Source: Pseudomonadota bacterium (GTDB taxonomy: Bacteria; Pseudomonadota; Alphaproteobacteria; Acetobacterales; Acetobacteraceae). From it: a stretch of DNA of 13,473 nt. Position numbers and translations under genes: made by a program. Below are positions 1-7,155 of this stretch, in pieces; position 1 is the stretch's first letter; each line of letters starts with the position of its first letter. The stretch spans positions 1-13,473 of the forward strand of contig JAJXXT010000064.1 in the NCBI GenBank assembly GCA_021780935.1, given 5' to 3'. The notes beneath the pieces are model-generated. The model saw only the letters and a list, made by a program, of their open reading frames with translations, was not told where the DNA came from and did no database searches.

Positions 1-1236
1 GACGCGGGTGCGGCCGGCCTGCACGCTCCGCGTCAGCCGCACCGGGTTGGTCGTCGCCCCGGCCCGCAGCGAGCCGCCGGCGCCGGCCATGAACAGCACG
101 GTGCAGAGCGCCGGCTCGCAATTCTCGCCGATCCGCGCCACCACCGCGGCCACCGGATCGGGCATCGGCGCCGGCCGCGGCCGCAACGCGTCATCGAGCA
201 CGAACCAGGCGGCGTGCTCGCCGGTGGTCGAGACCATCAGCAGCCGCAGCCCGGGCCAGGCGGTGCGCGGGTCGATGCGCTCGATGATGGCGAGCGGATC
301 GGCGATGTCGGTGCCGCCCCAGCCCTGGCCGGGCTCGGCGACCTGGAAATAGCGCCCCGGCGTCGAGCGCCGGCCGCGCACACGGATCCCCGCCGGGCGC
401 ATGCCAAGGAAGCGGCCGGCCTGGTGCTCGGTGAGCACGCCGGTGATGTGGTCGTCGACGACGATCACCTCGTCGGCATGGCCGAGCCATTGGGGGGCGA
501 AAATGCCGATCGTCGCCGAGCCACAGCCGACGCGCATGCGCGCCTCGGGCACGCCGTCGATCACGGGGGCGGCGCCGGACTGGACCCGGATGCGCGCGCC
601 GCCATCGATCGCGAGCTCCGCCGGGCCGCCATTGGCCAGCGCCAGCAGCGTCGCGCAGGTGACGACGCCCTCGCGCTTCGAGCCGCCGGTGAGATGGCGC
701 ACGCCGCCGAGGCTCAGCATCTGGCTGCCATATTCCGCGGTGGTGACGTGCCCGACCACCTCGCCCTCGGCCCGCACCAGCGCCGTTTCGGCGCCGAGAT
801 GCCGATCGGTGTCGATTTTCACCTTCAGCCCGCAATAGGAGAAAATCCCCTCGGTGACGACGGTGACCATGTCGATCCCGTCGATCTCGCTGCCGACGAT
901 GAAGGGCGCCGGCTTGTAGTCCGGATAGGTGGTGCCGGCGCCGATGCCGGTGACGAAGAGGTTCCGTGCCGCGATCGGGTTGCCGTCCCAGTCCGGCCCG
1001 AGGAAGCGGACCGCTTCCGGCGCGCGGGCGAGCACGGCGAGCGGGTCGCGCCGGGTCAGCACACCGTCCAGATTGGCGTAGCGGTCGCAGGCGCCGGTCT
1101 GGTCGACCCGGATGCGGCAGAGCACCGGGCAGGCGTCGCAGGTGACGAGATCCGGCGCCGGCTTCGTCGCCGCGGTCAGCGCCGCGGCCGCCGGAGCGTC
1201 GGTGGCGGCGTGAGTGGTGCTGGGCGGGCGGGTCAT
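1..1236 (-). CDS. hnr: 6-hydroxynicotinate reductase-like Fe-S protein (partial, C-terminus beyond window)
   Basis: The frame is open from an ATG at 1236-1234 to the left edge: 412 codons with no stop, so the C-terminus is missing. The first residues include a cysteine cluster C33-x2-C36-x3-C40-x9-C50 (CDACPVLC then GAC), which could bind an iron-sulfur cluster. The rest is a soluble, glycine-rich protein with no membrane segments. I recognise the overall sequence as the family annotated 6-hydroxynicotinate reductase in Alphaproteobacteria, which reduces 6-hydroxynicotinate to 1,4,5,6-tetrahydro-6-oxonicotinate; this is recollection, not a search. The ATG overlaps the stop of the upstream molybdenum hydroxylase as ATGA, and a GGGGAAG Shine-Dalgarno lies 7 bases before it, so the two are probably co-translated. 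Immediate linkage to a molybdenum hydroxylase fits a hydroxylate-then-reduce pathway. The substrate could be another N-heterocycle. Confidence 0.72.
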   Translation of the reverse strand, partial: MTRPPSTTHAATDAPAAAALTAATKPAPDLVTCDACPVLCRIRVDQTGACDRYANLDGVLTRRDPLAVLARAPEAVRFLGPDWDGNPIAARNLFVTGIGAGTTYPDYKPAPFIVGSEIDGIDMVTVVTEGIFSYCGLKVKIDTDRHLGAETALVRAEGEVVGHVTTAEYGSQMLSLGGVRHLTGGSKREGVVTCATLLALANGGPAELAIDGGARIRVQSGAAPVIDGVPEARMRVGCGSATIGIFAPQWLGHADEVIVVDDHITGVLTEHQAGRFLGMRPAGIRVRGRRSTPGRYFQVAEPGQGWGGTDIADPLAIIERIDPRTAWPGLRLLMVSTTGEHAAWFVLDDALRPRPAPMPDPVAAVVARIGENCEPALCTVLFMAGAGGSLRAGATTNPVRLTRSVQAGRTRV

Positions 1237-3965
1237 GCGCGATCTTCCCCGCGCGCGGCGCGGATGGCGGCGAGGACGCGCTCTGGCGTCGCCGGGACCC
1301 GGGTGATGCGCGCGCCGGTGGCGGCGGCGATGGCGTTGAGGATCGCCGGTGCGGTGGCGACCAGAGCCGGCTCGCCCACCCCCTTGGCGCCGAACGGGCC
1401 GAGAGCGTCCGCTTCCTCGATCAGCATCACCTCGATCGGCGGCACGTCGCCGATGGTTGGGATCAGGTAGTCGTGCAGGTTCTCGGTGCGGCCGGGCACG
1501 TACTCCTCCATCAGCGCGAGTCCGAGCCCCTGCGCGATGCCGCCGTGGATCTGGCCTTCCACCAGGGTCGGGTTGATCGCGCGCCCGACCTCATGGGCGG
1601 CGGCGATCCGGCGGACCGTGACGGTGCCCAGCGCGGTATCCACCGCCACCTCGGCGATCTGCGCGGCGAAGGCGAAGCTGGCGTAAGGAATGCCCTGACC
1701 GTCCTGGTCGAGCGGGGTGGTCGGCGGGTCGAAATACCCTTCGCCGCGCAGCACCATGCCCTCGGCGTCGGCGGGCAAGCTCTCGAGCGCGAGGGTGCTG
1801 GTCCGGCCGCCATCGCTCACCTGCAACGCGCCGGGGAGGAAGGCGATGCGCGCCGCCGGGCCGGCGTTGGCGCGGCGCAGAATCTCGGCCCGCAGCGCCA
1901 GCGCCGCCCGCAGCGCGGCGTTGCCGCTGACGAAGGTCTGGCGCGAGGCGCTGGTCTTGCCGGCGTCGCGCGTGCGGTCGGTATCGCCGGTGACGAGATC
2001 GATCTGGCCCAGCGGCGCGCCGAGCGCGTCGGCTGCGATCTGCGCCAGCACCGTGTTGGAGCCCTGGCCGATATCGACGGCGCCAGAGAACAGCACGATA
2101 CGCCCGGTGCGGGCCAGGCCGATCGCCATGGCCGAAGGGTTGGAGAGGCTGGTATTGCCGATGCCGTACCACATGCAGCCGATGCCAACCCCGCGCAGCA
2201 CGGGGCGATGACGGGCGGCGTTGAAGGCTGCGGCCTCATCGCGCCAGGCGCGCCAGCGCGGCCGCAGCGCCTCCAGGCACGCGCCCAGCGCCGCGTCGGC
2301 GCCGAGCACCTGCCCGGTCGGCGTGCGGCTTCCCGGCCGCAGCGCGTTGCGCAGGCGGAACTCCAGCGCGTCGAGGCCGAGGCGATCGGCCAGCGCGTCC
2401 ATCAGCGCCTCGTGCGCGATCGCCGCCTGCGGCACGCCGAAGCCGCGGAAGGCGCCCGCCGGCGGATCGGTGGTGTGGATCGCAGCACTGGTGCAGAGGA
2501 CGTTCGGCACCGCGTAGGGACCGGCCGCGTGCACGGGGACGCGATTGGCCACCGTCGGCCCCCAGCTCGCATAGGCGCCGGTGTTGAAATCGCCATGGAA
2601 CCGCACCGAAAACAGCCGCCCGTCCGCGCCGGCCACGGCCTCGGCGCGGATGCGCGCGGGATGGCGTTTGGTCGTGCTCGCCATGCTCTCGGAGCGGGAA
2701 TAGACCATGCGCACCGGCCGGCCGGTGAGCCAGGCGGCGATGGCGATCAGCGGCTGGACGGACAGATCCAGCTTGCCGCCGAAGCCACCGCCGACCGCGG
2801 TCGGCACGATGCGCACCTGCTCGGGCATGATGCCCAGGATGCCGGCGATCGCGTCGCGGTCCATGTAGGGGGTCTGGGTGCAGGCGACGATCTCGATACG
2901 GTCGCCGACGCGGCGCGCATAGCCGGCCTCCGGCTCGATATAGGCGTGCTCGACGAAGCTCGTCTCGATGGCGATGCCGGCCCGCACGGCGCCCGCCGGC
3001 GGCGCGGCGTCCGGATCGCCGGCACGGACGCGGCCGCGGCAGAGGATGTTCTCCGGCGCATGGGCGTGCAGAGGTTGGGTGGCTGTCGCATCGTCGAAGC
3101 CGACCGGCGGCAGGATGTCCCAGGTGATCGGCACCGCGGCTTCGGCGATCGCCGCCAGCGCCTCGGCCGGTCCGACCAGGGCGCAGACCGGCTCGCCGCG
3201 ATGGCGCACCTGCCCTTCGGCGAGCACCGGCTGATCCTTGCCGGTGGCATAGATGCCGTAGCACAGGCTGCCGGGCACATCGGCCGCCGTCAGCAACCGC
3301 ACCAGGGCAGGGTGGGCGGCGAAGAGCGGGGCAAGGTCGCCGATGGTGAAGCGCGCGTGCGGGTAAGGGGAGCGAATCGCGCGCAGGGTGAGGAACGGCC
3401 CGGCGGGCAGGGCGTCGGCGCCGAAGCGCTCGCGGCCGGTGACCTTCTCCACCCCGTCGCGCCGCGCCACCCGCGCGCCGACCGCCGCGCCGGAGGGTGG
3501 CTCCTCCGGCAGCGTGGCGGCGGCGTCGGCGACGGCGGCGATGATGGCGCGATAGCCGGTGCAGCGGCAGAGCACGCCGCCGAGCGCATCGGCGATCGCC
3601 GCCTCGTCCGGCTGCGGCGTGCGCGCCAGCAGGGCCATCGCGGCCATCAGCATGCCCGGGGTGCAGATGCCGCACTGCGCCGCGCCGTGGCGGAGAAAGG
3701 CGCGCTGCAGCGGCGCCAGCGCGCTCGCCGCCAAGCCTTCGACGGTGGCGACGGCACGGCCCTCGACCTGGCCGAGCGCGGTGAGGCAGGCGCAGACGGG
3801 CGTGCCGTCGAGCAGCACGGTGCAGGCGCCGCAATCGCCGGCGTCGCAGCCGATCTTGGTGCCGGTGAGGCCGAACTCGTCGCGCAGCACGGCCGCCAGG
3901 CGGCGCCGCGGCGGCGCGGTCGCGACCACCTCGCGGCCATTGAGGACGAACCCGATCGCGGTCAT
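1233..3965 (-). CDS. Fused [2Fe-2S]/molybdopterin hydroxylase subunit (CoxS-CoxL fusion, xanthine dehydrogenase family)
   Basis: The product has 910 residues. Residues 1-150 are a CoxS-type module: a plant-type [2Fe-2S] site at C40, C45, C48 and C60, and a second site at C98, C101, C133 and C135 (CGIC, CRC). From about residue 165 a complete CoxL-type molybdopterin subunit follows, with GGGFGGK at 392-398, AFRGFGVPQ at 505-513, a GQGSNT motif, and GVGEP near the end whose E865 matches the catalytic glutamate of the family. It should hydroxylate a heteroaromatic ring with water as oxygen source and pass electrons through its own Fe-S clusters to the neighbouring FAD subunit. The frame stays open upstream to 4835, but I start at the ATG at 3965-3963: it gives the canonical CoxS N-terminus and an ATGA overlap with the FAD gene. 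Most relatives have separate S and L subunits. Substrate unknown; nicotinate is suggested by the Hnr-like neighbour. Confidence 0.93.
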   Translation of the reverse strand: MTAIGFVLNGREVVATAPPRRRLAAVLRDEFGLTGTKIGCDAGDCGACTVLLDGTPVCACLTALGQVEGRAVATVEGLAASALAPLQRAFLRHGAAQCGICTPGMLMAAMALLARTPQPDEAAIADALGGVLCRCTGYRAIIAAVADAAATLPEEPPSGAAVGARVARRDGVEKVTGRERFGADALPAGPFLTLRAIRSPYPHARFTIGDLAPLFAAHPALVRLLTAADVPGSLCYGIYATGKDQPVLAEGQVRHRGEPVCALVGPAEALAAIAEAAVPITWDILPPVGFDDATATQPLHAHAPENILCRGRVRAGDPDAAPPAGAVRAGIAIETSFVEHAYIEPEAGYARRVGDRIEIVACTQTPYMDRDAIAGILGIMPEQVRIVPTAVGGGFGGKLDLSVQPLIAIAAWLTGRPVRMVYSRSESMASTTKRHPARIRAEAVAGADGRLFSVRFHGDFNTGAYASWGPTVANRVPVHAAGPYAVPNVLCTSAAIHTTDPPAGAFRGFGVPQAAIAHEALMDALADRLGLDALEFRLRNALRPGSRTPTGQVLGADAALGACLEALRPRWRAWRDEAAAFNAARHRPVLRGVGIGCMWYGIGNTSLSNPSAMAIGLARTGRIVLFSGAVDIGQGSNTVLAQIAADALGAPLGQIDLVTGDTDRTRDAGKTSASRQTFVSGNAALRAALALRAEILRRANAGPAARIAFLPGALQVSDGGRTSTLALESLPADAEGMVLRGEGYFDPPTTPLDQDGQGIPYASFAFAAQIAEVAVDTALGTVTVRRIAAAHEVGRAINPTLVEGQIHGGIAQGLGLALMEEYVPGRTENLHDYLIPTIGDVPPIEVMLIEEADALGPFGAKGVGEPALVATAPAILNAIAAATGARITRVPATPERVLAAIRAARGEDRA

Positions 3966-4804
3966 GCCGCCCGCGCGCGGGGCGTGCCCAGCGCGTCGAG
4001 CGCACGGCGCAGCAATTCCGCCGTCGCCCGCAGGCGGTACTCGGCGCTGGCGCGGACGTCGTCGATCGGCGCCAGCGGGGCGAGATGGGGGGTGACGAGA
4101 TCGGCCTCCGGCTGGCGCCCCTCCAGCGCCGCTTCCAGCCCGGGCAAGCGCACCGCCCTGGGGCCGCAGGCGCCGACGGCGATGCGCGCGCGGCGGACGC
4201 GCCCGGCCGCATCGTACTCGGCGACCGCCGCGACCATGGTGATGGAGATCACCAGATAGCGCCGCGCGCCGAGCTTTTCGAACACGCCGCGCGCCGGGCC
4301 GGCGGGGCGGGGAATGCGCAGCGCCACGGCCAGCTCGTCCGGCCGGCGCGCAGTACGGCGGTTGCCGAGAACGAAGTCCGCCAGGGCCAGATGGCGCGTG
4401 CCGGCGAGCGAGGCGAGTTCGACCGCGGCATCGAGCGCCAGCAGGTTCGGAATCCCGTCGGCGGCGGGCGAGGCGTTGCAGACATTGCCGATCACCGTCG
4501 CGGCGTTCTGCACCTGCACACCGCCGATCTGGCGCGCGGCGGCGCGCAAGCCGTCGAACGACGCCGGCAGCTCGGCGCCGATCACGTCCGACCAGGTCGC
4601 GAGGCAGGGGATGCGCCAATGATCCGCGTGCGTCTCGAGCCGGCGCAGGCCGGGGAGGGCGGAGATGTCGAGAATCGAGCCGGGGAGGGAACTGGTACCA
4701 TGCGACGGATAGAGGTCGGTGCCGCCGGCCAGGATGACGCGCGGCGCGGCGGCGAGCGCGGCCAGCGCATCGGCCAGCGATGTCGGGCGCAGCCAGGCGT
4801 CCAT
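3962..4804 (-). CDS. FAD-binding subunit of molybdenum hydroxylase (CoxM family)
   Basis: The product has 280 residues, normal for CoxM-type medium subunits. It shows the two FAD-binding motifs of the family: AGGTDL at 26-31, and a TxxGN-type loop at 104-108 (TVIGN) followed by CNASPAAD. The C-terminal part matches the CoxM C-terminal domain. It would take electrons from the [2Fe-2S] clusters of the fused subunit and pass them to an acceptor such as NAD+ or the respiratory chain. This is the first gene of the leftward operon. Its ATG at 4804-4802 has only a weak Shine-Dalgarno-like GGCGGA 9 bases upstream. Its TGA overlaps the next ATG, implying translational coupling. An earlier GTG near 4835 is in the frame of the downstream gene, not this one. 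Confidence 0.92.
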   Translation of the reverse strand: MDAWLRPTSLADALAALAAAPRVILAGGTDLYPSHGTSSLPGSILDISALPGLRRLETHADHWRIPCLATWSDVIGAELPASFDGLRAAARQIGGVQVQNAATVIGNVCNASPAADGIPNLLALDAAVELASLAGTRHLALADFVLGNRRTARRPDELAVALRIPRPAGPARGVFEKLGARRYLVISITMVAAVAEYDAAGRVRRARIAVGACGPRAVRLPGLEAALEGRQPEADLVTPHLAPLAPIDDVRASAEYRLRATAELLRRALDALGTPRARAA

Positions 4805-4857
4805 GCAGGTGTTCCGCCGATTTTTCAGCCTTCACGATCGGCCGGGCGGAGCGGGCT

Positions 4858-4863
4858 TGTCAA
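4858..4863 (-). promoter_or_regulatory. Candidate -35 box for the hydroxylase operon
   Basis: The minus strand reads TTGACA here, an exact sigma-70-type -35 hexamer, about 54 bases before the ATG of the FAD subunit. The matching -10 is poor: with an 18-base spacer the hexamer is GATCGT (4839-4834), only 3 of 6 to consensus. A weak core promoter that needs an activator would fit. Confidence 0.4.
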
Positions 4864-4884
4864 ACCCGGCCGGTTCGGGGTTTG
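4861..4884. promoter_or_regulatory. Inverted repeat, candidate operator in the divergent spacer
   Basis: CAAACCC at 4861-4867 is mirrored by GGGTTTG at 4878-4884 with 10 bases between. The left arm overlaps the TTGACA -35 of the leftward operon, and the site lies 32 bases before the carrier's GTG, so a bound regulator could control both directions. No regulator gene is present in the window. Confidence 0.4.
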
Positions 4885-4915
4885 CTGCCCGACAATCGTC
4901 CTTGGGAGAAGAAAC

Positions 4916-6190
4916 GTGTTCGCGGGCCGCTATCGCTTCGTCGTCGCCTCGATGCTGTTCGGCGCCGGCATGATCAACTACATGGACCGCGCCGCGCTCT
5001 CGGTGACGGCGCCGCTGGTGCGCAAGGATCTCGGCCTGAGCGCCTCCCAGCTCGGGCTCATCTTCTCCAGCTTCTTCTTCGGCTACGCGCTGTTCTGCTT
5101 CATCGGCGGCCATCTCGCCGATCGGTTCGGGCCGCGCCGCGTCTATGGCTGGGCGATGGCGCTATGGTCGGTGTGCTGCGGCCTGACCGCGCTGGTCTCG
5201 GGCTTTTTCACCCTGCTCTTCGCTCGCGTCGCCTTCGGCGTCGGCGAGGGGCCGATGTGCTCGACCACCAACAAGGCGATCTGCAACTGGTTCCCCCGCC
5301 ACGAGACGGCGACGATGATCGGCGTCACCTTCGCCGGCCAGCCGCTGGGCTCGGCGCTGGCCGGGCCGGTGGTCGGGCTGATCGCCGCCTCCTATGGCTG
5401 GCGCATCGCCTTCGTCGTCATCGCCGTCATCGGGCTGGCCTGGGCGGTGGCTTGGCGTGCGCTGGTGACCGACCTGCCGGCCCAGCACCCGAAGGTGCGC
5501 GCCCCCGAACTGCGCCTGATCCAGGAGAGCCGCGCGGCCCACGTGCCGAGCGAGGCGGCGCACGCGAGCACCCTCGGCGCCTATCTGGTCCGTCCCAGCG
5601 TGCTCGCGCTGGCTGCCGGCCTGTTCTGCGGCAACTACGTGCTCTATTTCTTCCTGTCGTGGCTGCCGAGCTACCTCGTCGACGCGTTCCATCTCAGCCT
5701 TCGCACCATGAGCATCGTCAGCGTCATTCCGTGGATCGGCGGGATGATCGGCTACAGCGCCGGCGGCATGCTCTCCGATGCCTTGCTCAAGCGCAGCGGC
5801 AACGGGCTGTGGGCGCGCAAGACCGTGGCGATCGCCGCGCTCGGCTGCGCCGCGGCCTGCGTGTTTCTCACCATCCTCGCCACCAGCCCGGCCCAGGCGC
5901 TGGCGTTGCTGGCGCTGGCGACGCTGTTCATCGTCGCCGTGCCACAGGCGCTGTGGGCGATGAGCCAGGAACTGGTCGATGCCGAGCATGTCGGGGGCGT
6001 GAGCGGGTTCACCCACGCGCTGAGCAACATCTCCGGCATCATCGCCCCCTCGGTGACCGGCTTCGCGCTGCAATGGACCGGCAGCTACGCCTCCTCCTTC
6101 GTCGTCGCCGGCATGGTGGCGGTGACGGGCATGGTCGTGCTCTCGCTCGGCATCCGCAGCCGCGCCGCGAACGTGACGGTGCCGGCATAA
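4916..6190 (+). CDS. MFS transporter, anion:cation symporter (ACS) type
   Basis: The product has 424 residues and about twelve hydrophobic segments in two blocks of six, separated by a charged loop near 185-215. Early motifs are typical of the ACS branch of MFS (relatives of hexuronate, tartrate and phthalate carriers): NYMDR at 21-25 and GGHLADRFGPRR at 64-75, the latter being the MFS loop 2-3 signature. It should import an organic anion with protons across the inner membrane. I chose the GTG at 4916 because GGGAGA lies 6 bases upstream and the residues after it match a normal MFS N-terminus; the frame is open much further upstream only as antisense of the hydroxylase genes. Divergence from the hydroxylase operon suggests that it imports that operon's substrate, as nicotinate carriers of the same superfamily do elsewhere. 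Specificity cannot be read from the sequence. Confidence 0.9.
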   Translation: MFAGRYRFVVASMLFGAGMINYMDRAALSVTAPLVRKDLGLSASQLGLIFSSFFFGYALFCFIGGHLADRFGPRRVYGWAMALWSVCCGLTALVSGFFTLLFARVAFGVGEGPMCSTTNKAICNWFPRHETATMIGVTFAGQPLGSALAGPVVGLIAASYGWRIAFVVIAVIGLAWAVAWRALVTDLPAQHPKVRAPELRLIQESRAAHVPSEAAHASTLGAYLVRPSVLALAAGLFCGNYVLYFFLSWLPSYLVDAFHLSLRTMSIVSVIPWIGGMIGYSAGGMLSDALLKRSGNGLWARKTVAIAALGCAAACVFLTILATSPAQALALLALATLFIVAVPQALWAMSQELVDAEHVGGVSGFTHALSNISGIIAPSVTGFALQWTGSYASSFVVAGMVAVTGMVVLSLGIRSRAANVTVPA

Positions 6191-6205
6191 CGTGCCCGGG
6201 GGCGA

Positions 6206-6232
6206 GCGCTAGGCGCAGGAGGCCGATAGCGC
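6206..6232. terminator. Hairpin between convergent genes, possible bidirectional terminator
   Basis: GCGCTA (6206-6211) pairs with TAGCGC (6227-6232), and GGC (6212-6214) with GCC (6222-6224), leaving a 2-base bulge and a 7-base loop. It starts 15 bases after the carrier's stop and faces the end of the PEP-CTERM gene. There is no T-run on either strand, so terminator function is uncertain. Confidence 0.33.
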
Positions 6233-6279
6233 AGCCATTCGAAACGAGGCCGGATCGGCGCCCCCGCGGCCGGGTTGTT

Positions 6280-6921
6280 TCAGCTGCGCGGGCGCCGCCG
6301 TGTCCGCCAGAAGGTGACGAGGCCGACCCCGAGCACGGCGAGGCTCGACGGTTCCGCAGCACTGACGAGCATGTTCGGCCCGAAATCACCGGGATCGTTG
6401 ACGGCCGCGGTGCCACGGGCAAAATCCGGTATCGTGGGCGGTGCGCCATAGTTGTCGTAGACCGCATTCCCCAAGGTCAGGCCGACGCTGGTGACCAAAT
6501 TCTTCGCCTGAATGAAGTAGTGCTCGTTGGTGTAAAACTGCGAGACGATCTGGTACTCGGTATACGCGGAAAGTTGCACAGGCGTGGCCAGTTTGACGTA
6601 GCTGAAGCTGGTGCTGGTCGGGCCGCCACCACTCGTCATCACCGCCGCCAGGCCGCCGGGGACCGCCTTCTGGGTCGCGACGTCGAACAGCTGGATCGTG
6701 TGCGTCGTGTTGGTGCCGTCATTGATATAGCCGAGCGCACTGACCAGTACGGGTGTCGCGCCGGTCGAGAAGTCGTATCCGAGCTCCGCCGTGGACGGAT
6801 CGTAGGTGGCGTACGTGGCTGAACTGAAGCTGAACGCCGCGACAGGGTTGCCCCACGCGGTTCGCTCCGCGCTGGCGACGAGCAGCGGCAGGAGAGCCAA
6901 AGGCAGAATTTTTTGTCTCAC
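6280..6921 (-). CDS. Secreted PEP-CTERM sorting-signal protein
   Basis: The product has 213 residues. The N-terminus is a signal peptide: basic MRQK, a leucine-rich core, and a likely cleavage site after ASA near residue 18. The C-terminus is a PEP-CTERM-type tail: AEPSS at 189-193, a hydrophobic stretch to about 205, then RTRRRPRS. Such tails are recognised by an exosortase/EpsH system at the inner membrane. The middle (LGYDF at 47-51, SALGY at 61-65, THTIQLFD at 73-80, FSYVKLATPVQLSA at 106-119) resembles the beta-sandwich domain common in PEP-CTERM proteins (DUF4082-like, from memory). The start is GTG at 6921-6919: a GGGAG Shine-Dalgarno lies 9 bases upstream and a TAG closes the frame just above it. 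The gene stands alone, convergent with the carrier. Role likely extracellular matrix or surface; no enzyme motif is seen. Confidence 0.85.
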   Translation of the reverse strand: MRQKILPLALLPLLVASAERTAWGNPVAAFSFSSATYATYDPSTAELGYDFSTGATPVLVSALGYINDGTNTTHTIQLFDVATQKAVPGGLAAVMTSGGGPTSTSFSYVKLATPVQLSAYTEYQIVSQFYTNEHYFIQAKNLVTSVGLTLGNAVYDNYGAPPTIPDFARGTAAVNDPGDFGPNMLVSAAEPSSLAVLGVGLVTFWRTRRRPRS

Positions 6922-7092
6922 GTGAGATGTCTCCCTCTATATTCCAGACGATTTCGTTAATGAATAATAAAAATCTACTCGGAGCGCAAGACGTCTTAGC
7001 AGGCGATCGCCGTCAATGCGCGCGCGATGGCGGGGTCGATCCGTCTGGCGCGCCCCCGCCGACCGGGTCTGCGCTGCGGCGGACGTCGGCCC
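6922..7092. other. Gene-free spacer with AT-rich promoter-like stretch
   Basis: Between the PEP-CTERM start and the palindrome I see no gene. Bases about 6950-6980 are strikingly AT-rich for this genome (TTAATGAATAATAAAAATC) and are the likely promoter area of the leftward PEP-CTERM gene, but no good -35/-10 pair stands out. A short plus-strand open frame (6927-7178) has no recognisable content. Confidence 0.4.
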
Positions 7093-7155
7093 TAGAGCAA
7101 CTTATCCCCGATTTGCCCGAGCCGAACCGGCTCGGTCAGATCGGAGGTTGCTCTA
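7093..7155. repeat. Nested palindromic element (REP-like)
   Basis: There are three nested pairs of arms: TAGAGCAAC 7093-7101 with GTTGCTCTA 7147-7155; CCGAT 7108-7112 with ATCGG 7140-7144; and CCGAGCCG 7117-7124 with CGGCTCGG 7128-7135 around an AAC loop. The 63-base unit folds into one long interrupted hairpin. From memory, intergenic palindromes starting CTAGAGCA are common in Alphaproteobacteria. The stop codon of the adjacent permease gene (TAG, 7155-7153) lies in the outer arm. No T-run follows, so it is not a classical terminator, although it could still stop transcription or stabilise the mRNA 3' end. Confidence 0.7.

Noticed and set aside
1473..4259. 928-codon open frame on the plus strand, and a similar one at 214-1470
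   Set aside because: Antisense shadows of the hydroxylase and Hnr-like genes in high-GC DNA; low-complexity A/R/G-rich translations with no recognisable domains.
3966..4835. N-terminal extension of the fused hydroxylase frame up to 4835
   Set aside because: It lies over the FAD subunit gene in another frame and translates to arginine-rich nonsense; the CoxS domain begins at 3965.
4085..4915. Upstream extension of the MFS frame
   Set aside because: Antisense to the hydroxylase genes; the GTG at 4916 has a good ribosome site and a normal MFS N-terminus follows.
6195..6266. Complementary CGGGGGCG and CGCCCCCG stretches after the carrier gene
   Set aside because: Loop of over 50 bases in GC-rich DNA; chance pairing is likely.
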